Of a stretch of DNA of 37,441 nt, positions 26,947 to 33,847 are shown piece after piece; the first letter of the stretch is position 1; every line of letters starts with the position of its first letter. The stretch lies in contig NZ_MKJY01000574.1 in assembly GCF_001942465.1 (NCBI RefSeq), positions 1 through 37,441 on the forward strand, in the 5' to 3' direction. This stretch comes from Actinomadura sp. CNU-125 (GTDB lineage: Bacteria; Actinomycetota; Actinomycetes; Streptosporangiales; Streptosporangiaceae). A program made the translations under genes and the position numbers. Below the pieces are notes generated by a model that was not told where the DNA came from, searched no databases, and saw nothing but the letters and a program-made list of their open reading frames with translations.

Positions 26947-27849
26947 TCAGGTGGCGGAGTGCACCATGCCGCGGCGCGTCCGTACGAGGTCGGCGCGCTC
27001 TCCCCCGCCCGCCCGAGGAACCCGCACCTCGATGCGTCCGTCCCGGACCCGCGTCTCGAAGCAGGGCTGCGGCGCGCTCGCCGGACCGCGCGTGACGCCC
27101 CCGTCGGCCAGCCGGAACGTGCTGGCGTGCCAGGGGCAGGTGACGCAGCCGTCCGCGAAGGTGCCCTCGTCCAGCGGGCCGCCCATGTGACCGCACATCG
27201 CCGCGAGCGCGTACGCGCGCCCCTCGTACCGGTAGACGAGGATCGGCGTACCGTCCGCGTCCACCCGGACGGGCTCGCCCTCGACCAGGTCGTCGTCCAG
27301 CACCGCCGTCCACTCGGCCGGGCCCTGCTGCCACGCGGTGCGGTTGACCCCGACGCCCCGGACGAACGACAGGTGCCCGCCCAGGTAGGCGCCGACCGCC
27401 AGCACGCCCATCCCGGCCCCGCCGAGGATCCTGCCGGTCCGCCGGTCGCCGCGGGCGCGCATGACGAGCGACGCCACGTGCAGCGACAGCGCGGTGCTGT
27501 TGGCCAAGGCGTGGATCCACCCGACCCGCAGCTCCGGGCCGTGCGTGTCGGACCAGTCGTTCAGCCCGCTCAGCGCGGTCGGCACGGCACCGGCCACCCC
27601 GACCTTCATCAGCAGGTCCGCGGCGGGTTCGGCGTCGCGCCCGCCGATGGCGTCCAGCACCGCGGCCATGCCCCAAGCACCGATCGTGACGTCGGTGAGC
27701 CCCGGGTGCAGCGGATGCCCCAGGAAGACCCCGCTGAGCAGATTGCGGACCGGCCGCGGCCGCACCATCCGCCCGACCATCTTGCGGATCGGCTTCGCGA
27801 CCGCATCGATCTGCTCCGTCTGCTCGATCCGGCGAGTCGTCTTCTGCAT
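26947..27849 (-). CDS. DUF2231 membrane domain fused to a Rieske [2Fe-2S] domain
   Basis: 300 residues. The N-terminal part (~45-180) is a DUF2231-like membrane region, FLGHPLHPGLTDVTIGAWGM, with further helices up to LGGHLSFVRGVGVNR. The C-terminal ~100 residues are a Rieske ferredoxin domain with both ligand pairs intact: CGHMGG and CPWHAS. This combination is known in actinomycetes and suggests electron transfer at the membrane, but the redox partner is unknown. ATG 27849 has GGAAG upstream; a longer frame from 27963 lacks family character and would cross the sialidase promoter. It is convergent with gntR and divergent from the sialidase. A CMP-Neu5Ac hydroxylase-like role is not supported. 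Confidence 0.85.
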   Translation of the reverse strand: MQKTTRRIEQTEQIDAVAKPIRKMVGRMVRPRPVRNLLSGVFLGHPLHPGLTDVTIGAWGMAAVLDAIGGRDAEPAADLLMKVGVAGAVPTALSGLNDWSDTHGPELRVGWIHALANSTALSLHVASLVMRARGDRRTGRILGGAGMGVLAVGAYLGGHLSFVRGVGVNRTAWQQGPAEWTAVLDDDLVEGEPVRVDADGTPILVYRYEGRAYALAAMCGHMGGPLDEGTFADGCVTCPWHASTFRLADGGVTRGPASAPQPCFETRVRDGRIEVRVPRAGGGERADLVRTRRGMVHSAT

Positions 27850-27931
27850 GCCCACTTCCGGCCCCCTGGCGGTGATCAGCGCTTCCTCACCGGCTCCTAT
27901 CCCGCGAACGACCCGGAAAACCCGGCAGGGG

Positions 27932-27960
27932 TTGACGGCCGCCGGGTCCGCGTCTAGTTT
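27932..27960 (+). promoter_or_regulatory. Sialidase promoter
   Basis: TTGACG (27932-27937), 17 bases, TAGTTT (27955-27960): a near-consensus vegetative promoter. Transcription would start near 27967, five bases before the operator dyad. Confidence 0.8.
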
Positions 27961-27971
27961 CACCCGGCGAA

Positions 27972-27986
27972 GGACATCCCATGTCC
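27972..27986. promoter_or_regulatory. Candidate operator GGACAT-CCC-ATGTCC in the sialidase leader
   Basis: A perfect 6-bp dyad with a 3-base spacer just past the predicted start. It uses the same half-site letters as the importer operator, with the arms in the opposite order, and the two share AGGACATCC. Its position fits repression by blocking elongation or promoter clearance. Confidence 0.65.
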
Positions 27987-28001
27987 CATATCGGAGGTAC
28001 C

Positions 28002-29690
28002 GTGCCCCCGCATCTCCGCGCCACGGCCGTCGCCGTCGCCGCCGTCACCGGACTCGCCCTGACGGCCCCGCCCGCACAAGCCGCGACCGGCCAGTCCGCC
28101 GTCGTCACCACGGACTGCACGTCCGGCCGCATCCAGGAAACCGTCGTCAACAACACCTCGACCGCAACGACCTTCACCCTGACCTGGCAGGGCCAGGGAA
28201 CATGGACCGCGAACGTCGCCCCCGGCGACCGCGCCCACTTCCACTTCACGAAACCCTCGGGAACCGCCTACACGTTCCGCACGACGACCCCGCAGGGCTT
28301 CGACCAGACGAACAGCGGCGTCCTCGACTGCTCGGACGCACTGACCGTCCGCGCCACCATGGACTGCGCGTCCCCGCACCGGCTCCGTCTCGTCCTCGAC
28401 AACCGCTCGGAATCCACCCGGAAGTTCACCGTCGCCTGGCCGGGCCGCGCCTACTCCCCGTGGACGGTCGACGTCCCCGCCCGTTCGGGCGACAACAGCC
28501 TCTACTGGACGGTCCCCGACGGAACCCCGTACACGTTCAACGTCTCCTCCGGCGCCTGGTCGAAGACCATCTCCGGCACGTCCGGCTGCGGCCTCGACTC
28601 GGGCGAACCGGGCATGAACTCCCAGACCGTCCTCACCACCTCGACCGTCATCGACGGCCTCGGCAAAGCGGCGAAATCAATCCGCATCCCCGGCCTCGCC
28701 GTCACCAACGACGGGACGATCGTCGCCGTCATGGACGCCCGCGTCGACGGCTCGTACGACCTCGGCGGCGGCACGAACAACATCCAGATCGCGATGACCC
28801 GCAGCACCGACGGCGGCGCGACCTTCTCCACCCCGAAGATCATCGCGAAGCCCGCGAAGACCTCGCAGGGCTACGGCGACCCGAGCCTCCTCGTCGACCG
28901 CGAAACCGGCAAGATCTTCTGCTTCTTCACCTACGCCCCCGCGCCCGGCGTCGGCTTCTGGGGCTCCAAGCCCGGCGACACGTCCGAGAACTCCACCACC
29001 AACACCCACATCACCTACATCACCTCGACCGACAACGGCGCCACCTGGAGCGACCCCGTCGACCTGAACCCGGACGTCCGCAAGCCCGACTACGCGGGCA
29101 TGTTCGCCTCCTCCGGCCACGGCATCCAGCTCGACTCGGGCCGCCTCGTCCAGCCGATCGTCTACAGCGACGCGAGCGGCTCCCACGCCGCGAACATCTA
29201 CTCCGACGACCACGGCGCCACCTGGCGCAACGGCACCACCGCGGGCACCGGCGTCAACGAGAGCAAGGCGATCCAGCGCGGCACCGGACGCGTCGCGCAG
29301 AACATGCGCCACAACGCGGGCGGCGACCGCCACTACGCGATGGCCGACGACGTCACGTCCCCGTTCGGCGCCACGTGGAAGAGCGGCCTCATCGACCCCG
29401 GCAACAACGGCGACGAGATCTCGCACCTCCTGCCGCGTCCCGGCACCCCGTCCCTGACGGACGTCGCCCTGCACAGCAACACCGCCGACACGTCCCGCAC
29501 CGACCTGACCGTCCGCCTCAGCCGCGACGACGGCGCGAGCTGGCCGCACCACGCGCTCGTCAAGCCCGGCGCGTCCGGCTACTCCACCATGGCCGTCCTA
29601 CCCGGCGGCGACGTGGCCGTCCTCCACGAGATCGGCGACACCGGCGGCATCGTCTTCACCCGCCTGTCGATCCCCTGGCTCGAAAACTGA
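28002..29690 (+). CDS. Secreted exo-alpha-sialidase
   Basis: 562 residues and intact. The GTG at 28002 is chosen over the ATG at 27981 because GGAGG lies just before it and the ATG falls in the operator. A Sec signal peptide (AVAVAAVTGLALTAPPAQA) ends near residue 27. Two similar small beta domains (~35-105 and 110-185; CTSGRIQETVVNN, MDCASPHRLRLVLDNRS) precede the catalytic propeller (~200-560). That propeller carries the arginine motif RIPGL and four Asp-boxes: STDGGATF, STDNGATW, SDDHGATW and SRDDGASW. These mark glycoside hydrolase family 33-type sialidases, which release terminal sialic acid from glycans. It supplies the substrate for the importer and nan enzymes. Confidence 0.93.
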   Translation: MPPHLRATAVAVAAVTGLALTAPPAQAATGQSAVVTTDCTSGRIQETVVNNTSTATTFTLTWQGQGTWTANVAPGDRAHFHFTKPSGTAYTFRTTTPQGFDQTNSGVLDCSDALTVRATMDCASPHRLRLVLDNRSESTRKFTVAWPGRAYSPWTVDVPARSGDNSLYWTVPDGTPYTFNVSSGAWSKTISGTSGCGLDSGEPGMNSQTVLTTSTVIDGLGKAAKSIRIPGLAVTNDGTIVAVMDARVDGSYDLGGGTNNIQIAMTRSTDGGATFSTPKIIAKPAKTSQGYGDPSLLVDRETGKIFCFFTYAPAPGVGFWGSKPGDTSENSTTNTHITYITSTDNGATWSDPVDLNPDVRKPDYAGMFASSGHGIQLDSGRLVQPIVYSDASGSHAANIYSDDHGATWRNGTTAGTGVNESKAIQRGTGRVAQNMRHNAGGDRHYAMADDVTSPFGATWKSGLIDPGNNGDEISHLLPRPGTPSLTDVALHSNTADTSRTDLTVRLSRDDGASWPHHALVKPGASGYSTMAVLPGGDVAVLHEIGDTGGIVFTRLSIPWLEN

Positions 29691-29698
29691 CCCTCGAA

Positions 29699-29724
29699 GC
29701 CCGGCCGGCCCCGCCCGGCCGGGC
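29699..29724. terminator. GC hairpin between convergent sialidase and decarboxylase
   Basis: GCCCGGCCGG (29699-29708) pairs with CCGGCCGGGC (29715-29724) around a 6-base loop, eight bases after the sialidase stop. Suitable for termination in both directions. Confidence 0.65.
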
Positions 29725-29784
29725 CACCGGTCAGGACATGCCGGGACCGGTAATGATGACCGCCCGCCCGTCTTCGGCCGGGGA

Positions 29785-30945
29785 TCACTCGTCCAGGTAG
29801 CGGAACGTGGGTTTCGGGTGCATGAGGAAGTCGTGGTGGGAGATGTTCCAGGCGTAGGCGCCGGACATGGCGAAGGCCACCAGGTCGCCCACCGCGATGC
29901 GGTTGGTGGGGATCTCGCGGGCGAAGACGTCCTTCGGCGTGCAGAGTTGCCCGACCAGGGTCACCGGCTCGTCGGCGACCGCTGGACCCGCCGCCCCGGC
30001 GGGCAGGACGACGAACGGATGATCGTGCTGTTTGGTCACCGGTGTCCGGATGTGCATCGTGCCGCCGCGCAGGACCGCGTACCACTGCCCGTGCGCCTTC
30101 TTCACGTCCAGCACGTCGGTGACGTACCACCCGGCGTAGACGCTGACGGCCCGCCCCGGTTCGATGCGCAGCGTTTCGCCCGGACGGGCGAGCGCGGCGA
30201 CGTCCTCGCCGTAGCGCTTCCAGTCGAACCGGTTGGCGGGGTCGCCGTAGTCGACGGCCATGCCACCGCCGAGGTTGAACTCCCGGGGCCCGTCGTGGCC
30301 GGTCCGGTCGAGCCAGGCACGTCCCCACGCGAGGATCTCGGCGGCCTGGGCGACCATCGCGGGCGCGTCCAGCCCGGACGCCAGGTGCGCGTGCACGCCG
30401 CGCAGCCGGACCTGCGGCGCGGACGACAGGATCCCGGTGCACGCGTCGATGAGGTCGGGGTCCATGCCGAACGGGCCGCTCATCGCCAAGGCGACGCCAC
30501 GGCGGTCGCCCGCCAGGTTGACGCGCAGCAGCACGTCGACCTCCCGGCCCGAGCCGTGCGCGATCTCCGCCAGTCGCTGGAGTTCGTACGGGCTCTCCAC
30601 GTGGACGCGCTCCACGTCGAGATCGAGCGCCTGCCGTAGTTCCCGGTCGGTCTTGCCCGGACCGCCGAACGCCAGCCGCGCGTCCGGCAGTACCTCCCGG
30701 ACGTGCGCCAGTTCACCGCCGGACGCGACCTCGATGCCGTCGACGTGCGGTGCGAGCGTCCGCAGGATCGGGGCGTCCGGGTTGGCCTTGGCGGCGTAGA
30801 AGATCTCCGGCGCGCCCGCCGACGCGAGCGCGGCCCGTACGTCCGCAGTGTGGTCCCGGAGCGCACCGAGGTCGTACACGAACGCGGGCAGCCCGCCCCC
30901 CGCCGCGAGGGCCCGCGCTTCGTCCTCCACAAGACGCGTGATCAT
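29785..30945 (-). CDS. Type III PLP-dependent decarboxylase (LysA/SbnH-like)
   Basis: 386 residues and intact, of the alanine-racemase-fold decarboxylases. FYAAKANPDAPIL holds the PLP lysine (~52), GVHAHLASG and NLGGGMAVDYGDP bind the phosphate region, EPGRAVSVYAG follows, and CTPKDVFARE holds the cysteine from the partner subunit. The C-terminal GAYAWNISHHDFLMHPKP is closer to decarboxylases of siderophore and antibiotic pathways than to classical LysA. The substrate is probably a diaminoacid or a carrier-bound amino acid. No siderophore synthetase or carrier gene lies nearby, so it is an orphan here. The ATG has GGAGG eight bases upstream and may overlap the end of the gntR remnant. Confidence 0.87.
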   Translation of the reverse strand: MITRLVEDEARALAAGGGLPAFVYDLGALRDHTADVRAALASAGAPEIFYAAKANPDAPILRTLAPHVDGIEVASGGELAHVREVLPDARLAFGGPGKTDRELRQALDLDVERVHVESPYELQRLAEIAHGSGREVDVLLRVNLAGDRRGVALAMSGPFGMDPDLIDACTGILSSAPQVRLRGVHAHLASGLDAPAMVAQAAEILAWGRAWLDRTGHDGPREFNLGGGMAVDYGDPANRFDWKRYGEDVAALARPGETLRIEPGRAVSVYAGWYVTDVLDVKKAHGQWYAVLRGGTMHIRTPVTKQHDHPFVVLPAGAAGPAVADEPVTLVGQLCTPKDVFAREIPTNRIAVGDLVAFAMSGAYAWNISHHDFLMHPKPTFRYLDE

Positions 30946-31517
30946 CGTGCGGTTCCTCCGGATGTCGGGTGAGCGGGAACTCGTACTCCGCGGTGATGTA
31001 GTGCGCCGGGGCGACCGACACGGTCACCTCGACGGTACGGCCCTCGGCCGTGATGCCCTCGTGCGTGATCTCGACGACCGTCCGCTCCGGGTTGATCTCC
31101 AGCGCGTTCGCCTCGGCACCGGTCGCAGTCGACTCGGAACGATCCGCTCTCGGGCCGTGGCCTGCGGGTGGCCGAGTTCGGCGAGGGCGCTCTTGACACC
31201 GCCGACGATGACCGGGCCGGGCTCCGCCAGCACGGTGCCCTCAGCGATGCTCAAGGGGAACCAGCTCGCGTTGAGCCGGACGGGAATGCCTCCGGCCAGC
31301 AGGCGGCGCCTCCGCACAAGGCAGTTGACCTCCCCGGCCGGAAGGCCGAGCCACTCGGCGATCTCCGCCGGGGGCTCGGCGCGTTCGGTGGTGATCTCGT
31401 GCTCGGGCTCCAGACCGAGGGCGCGCACTGCGGCCGGAGGATCGGCCGCTGCACCGGCTGCCTGGGCTGAAGCGTGCGCGGGAACGCGGTGAGACGGACG
31501 ACGGGCCCGAACCACCA
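30942..31517 (-). pseudogene. GntR/HutC regulator remnant: UTRA domain without DNA-binding domain
   Basis: A UTRA effector domain is readable across two frames: EIAEWLGLPAGEVNCLVRRR, VRLNASWFPLSIAEGTVLAE, GVKSALAELGHPQATARERI, then after a break near 31140 ANALEINPERTVVEITHEGI and VEVTVSVAPAHYITAEYEFP. Upstream only the end of the winged helix survives (LVVRARRPSHRV), and the sequence then enters the hairpin at 31518-31548. The DNA-binding domain is therefore missing. The stop that would overlap the decarboxylase ATG (30942) needs a further frame change. It once probably controlled the decarboxylase. A stand-alone ligand sensor is a less likely reading. Confidence 0.7.
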
Positions 31518-31548
31518 GGCCCGGCCGCCTTAGTGCTGCGGCCGGGCC
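31518..31548 (-). terminator. Hairpin terminator downstream of DUF397 copy B
   Basis: GGCCCGGCCGC (31518-31528) pairs exactly with GCGGCCGGGCC (31538-31548) around a 9-base loop, 11 bases after the DUF397 stop. It marks the point where the gntR remnant is cut. Confidence 0.75.
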
Positions 31549-31559
31549 CCCTGCGAGGG

Positions 31560-31769
31560 TCAGTTGGTGAGGTCGCCGTCCCTGATGCGGGACGTCAGCG
31601 CGCGCCACTCGTTCGGGGAGAAGGCGAGCTTCGGTCCGTCCGGGTCGACGGAGTCACGGACGCCGACGGTGCCGGGCAGCATCGCCACCTCGACGCATGA
31701 GTCGTCGCCTGAGCCGCTGTGGCTGGACTTGAACCAAGGGGCGTCGGCCGGGAAGTCAGTCACGCTCAT
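31560..31769 (-). CDS. DUF397 protein, copy B
   Basis: A 69-residue complete DUF397 protein: APWFKSSHSGSGDDSCVEVA, GVRDSVDPDGPKLAFSPNEW and ALTSRIRDGD with a polar tail. DUF397 genes follow XRE regulators throughout actinomycetes and have been proposed as parts of toxin-antitoxin-like or developmental (WhiJ-type) pairs; the biochemical role is unknown. Nearly identical to copy A at 32604-32813 (differences mainly in the last ten residues). Its own XRE gene is reduced to a 3' stump directly upstream. Confidence 0.9.
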   Translation of the reverse strand: MSVTDFPADAPWFKSSHSGSGDDSCVEVAMLPGTVGVRDSVDPDGPKLAFSPNEWRALTSRIRDGDLTN

Positions 31770-31890
31770 TGGGCTTGGACCTCCTCGCGTATGGCGCTGA
31801 TCAGTGCTCTCGACTCTTCACGCTCAAGGCCACGTCGGCAATGCGATCGAGTTCCTTGGAGCAGAGCCTGCCCTCTGCGACGTTCTCTAT
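31581..31890 (-). repeat. Direct repeat copy B (DUF397 plus XRE 3' end)
   Basis: About 310 bases are nearly identical to 32625-32934 (offset 1044 bases), with only a handful of substitutions. This is a recent partial tandem duplication enclosing the membrane-protein gene at 31917-32486. Confidence 0.85.
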
Positions 31891-31897
31891 TTCGCCT
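31766..31897 (-). pseudogene. 3' stump of a duplicated XRE regulator gene
   Basis: This stretch matches the last ~130 bases of the XRE gene at 32810-33656 almost base for base (IENVAEGRLCSKELDRIADVALS, then the EESRALISAIREEVQAQ tail in another frame). The rest of the gene is absent. The frame change in the AGCGTGAAG context is identical in both copies. Confidence 0.8.
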
Positions 31898-31916
31898 CGT
31901 CCGGCCGGGCCGCCGG

Positions 31917-32486
31917 TCAGTACGTGCCGGGATCGGTCACGTCGTACGAGGCGACGAGCCAGCGGTCACCGACCTTCCGCATACCGAGTCGGACGGACAA
32001 GCGCGCCGGGCCGTCCTCGAAGTCGGTCGCGGAGTCGTCGCCGGTCGTCTCGGCGAAGAGATCGTTCACCTGCCGGAGGGCGTCGGGCGTGATCCGGACG
32101 ACGCAGGTGACGGTGGCCGTGTCATCGCCGTCCAGGCGGACCGTGAAGTCCATCATTTTGTTGACAACGTCGCGGTACCGGGCGTCGCCCGACAACGGGG
32201 CCGAGTCGGCCCGTTCGCCGCAGTCGACCATCTTGTGGAACTCGGACGTGCTGAGGTCGCAGACCGTCGGGTCGTCGCGGGCGGTGCGCGCGATCATGTA
32301 GTTCCGCGCCGCGGTCTCGGCCGCGTCCTCGTCGCCGGACCCGAGCAGGACGTTGCCCGCGAGCACGAGCCCGGCCACCAAGACGAAGCCCGCCATGATC
32401 GCCGCCACGATCGCGTACGGCTTCCGCCGCGCCGCGACCGCAGACGGCTCCTCTTCGGTGGATCGGGCGATCTGGTCGTCCGCCAT
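31917..32486 (-). CDS. Single-pass membrane protein with extracytoplasmic NTF2-like domain
   Basis: 189 residues. A charged N-terminus is followed by one helix (~25-47, AIVAAIMAGFVLVAGLVLAGN) and an extracytoplasmic domain with DDPTVCDLSTSEFHKMVDCG (two cysteines) and a beta-rich end (ARLSVRLGMRKVGDRWLVAS). The helix-then-beta-sheet layout resembles the small NTF2/DUF4878-type domains on actinomycete membrane proteins; function unknown. The ATG has GAGG just upstream. It lies between the two DUF397 copies and is on the same strand. No frameshift. Confidence 0.8.
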   Translation of the reverse strand: MADDQIARSTEEEPSAVAARRKPYAIVAAIMAGFVLVAGLVLAGNVLLGSGDEDAAETAARNYMIARTARDDPTVCDLSTSEFHKMVDCGERADSAPLSGDARYRDVVNKMMDFTVRLDGDDTATVTCVVRITPDALRQVNDLFAETTGDDSATDFEDGPARLSVRLGMRKVGDRWLVASYDVTDPGTY

Positions 32487-32603
32487 GGGACCTCGAAACG
32501 GTTGGGATCTCCTAACGCCGGTAGACGCCGGAGAGCCCGCCGAAGATCTGTCCCATTCCGGTCACCGTCCCTCCAGACTCACGCGGTCGAGCCGACAGCC
32601 AGG

Positions 32604-32813
32604 TCAGAGCGCCAGGGAACCGTCCTTGATGCTGGACGTCAGCGCGCGCCACTCGTTCGGGGAGAAGGCGAGCTTCGGTCCGTCTGGGTCGACGGAGTCA
32701 CGGACACCGACGGTGCCGGGCAGTATCGCCACCTCGACGCATGAGTCGTCGCCTGAGCCGCTGTGGCTGGACTTGAACCAAGGGGCGTCGGCCGGGAAGT
32801 CAGTCACGCTCAT
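32604..32813 (-). CDS. DUF397 protein, copy A
   Basis: A 69-residue DUF397 protein whose ATG overlaps the XRE gene's stop by four bases (ATGA), so the pair is translationally coupled. The core equals copy B; the ends differ (SSIKDGSLAL against SRIRDGDLTN). Presumed to work with the XRE protein next to it. Confidence 0.92.
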   Translation of the reverse strand: MSVTDFPADAPWFKSSHSGSGDDSCVEVAILPGTVGVRDSVDPDGPKLAFSPNEWRALTSSIKDGSLAL

Positions 32814-32934
32814 TGGGCTTGGACCTCCTCGCGTATGGCGCTGATCAGTGCTCTCGACTCTTCACGCTCAAGGCCACGTCGGCAATGCGATCGAGTTTCT
32901 TGGAGCAGAGCCTGACCTCCGCGACGTTCTCGAT
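32625..32934 (-). repeat. Direct repeat copy A (DUF397 plus XRE 3' end)
   Basis: Partner of 31581-31890. Identity is very high across the DUF397 start, the ribosome site and the XRE C-terminal codons, and falls away sharply beyond both ends. Confidence 0.85.
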
Positions 32935-33656
32935 GTACATGCCGCCGCCATCGTCTCGACGAAGGCCGTGTCGAGTTCCAGAGGCGCGTTGAAGTGAAAG
33001 AGGGTGAGCGCACCCTGGCCAAGCGCAGGCCGATAGGTCATTGAGATGGGTACGACACTGATCGTGGTGTTGGGTCGCTCACCGGCGTCCAGGAGCCTGT
33101 CGAGTTGCCTCGCCATCACCTCTGCACCGCCGACCAGCCGCCGGAGGACCTCCTCGGCCAAGAGAACTACGTACTTGATATCGGTGCGAGCGAGCCGCGA
33201 TCGCCGAGTCAACCGGGCTTGGAGACGCCGATCGACCTCCGCCGGGTCGTCCGGGAACTCACCTTCAATGAGCGTCCTGGCGTACGCCTCTGTCTGAAGA
33301 AGGCCCGGAACGATCTCCGTCTGCCAGGTCTTGATCTTCGAGGCGGCGTCTTCGAGCTCCGCGTATGAGCCGGTAAGGACATCGCCGTAGGCGGCCCACC
33401 AGCCTCGTGTGCGAACTTCACGGGCCAGTTGGAGCAGCGCTCCTCGCCGAGCGTCCGACCCTCCATAGATCGCCAACATGCGGGAGACGTCGGCCACGCT
33501 CGGCATCGCCTTCGCCGTCTCGATCCTGACGAGCTTGGGGCGGCTCCAGGTCAGGAGACCGGCAGCGTTCTCGGAGGTGATTCCGGCTTCCTCGCGTAGC
33601 CGCCGCAACTCGGCGGCGAGGCGTCGATGCCGTGCGGTCGGTCCGTGCTCGCTCAT
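32810..33656 (-). CDS. XRE-family regulator with DUF5753 domain (frameshifts near 32938 and 32868)
   Basis: About 282 residues. The helix-turn-helix is ~10-65 (LAAELRRLREEAGITSENAA, RIETAKAMPSVADV). The DUF5753 domain follows (~95-275: WQTEIVPGLLQTEAYAR, YVVLLAEEVLRRLVGG, ISVVPISMTYRPALGQGA, LELDTAFVE). Near 32938 one G must be restored to continue as GMYIENVAEVRL. Near 32868 the frame must shift again to reach the usual EESRALISAIREE end and the overlap with DUF397. Without the second shift the protein ends at VKSREH, about 15 residues short. These proteins control developmental or TA-like DUF397 partners in actinomycetes. The ATG at 33656 is the family start (MSEHGPTARHRRLAAELRRL). Confidence 0.88.
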
Positions 33657-33680
33657 GCGGGCAGTTTCTCAAAGATCGAA

Positions 33681-33780
33681 CACGTTACGTGGTCAAAGGT
33701 AAGCGAATAGTGGCTGGCGGGTAATGGCGGGATGTTATCTGTCCATGGACGATGTTACGTACGGTGTGCATCCATGCACA
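33681..33780. promoter_or_regulatory. Cluster of palindromes between XRE and a small gene
   Basis: CACGT-T-ACGTG (33681-33691) lies 25 bases before the XRE start. GTTACGT occurs at 33684-33690 and again at 33754-33760. GTCCATGGAC (33741-33750) is a perfect 10-base palindrome, and TGTGCAT-CC-ATGCACA (33765-33780) is a perfect 7-bp dyad. The patch is AT-richer than its surroundings and looks like the control region for both divergent transcripts. Confidence 0.5.
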
Positions 33781-33847
33781 GAGCGGCCCCGGACGCGGTG
33801 ACGCAACCACCGGCCGGGGCCTTGATCAGATGAGAGGCATCCAATCC

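Noticed and set aside
27461..29800. 779-codon plus-strand frame across the sialidase
   Set aside because: It is an out-of-frame reading of the sialidase, rich in Arg, Pro and His without any domain.
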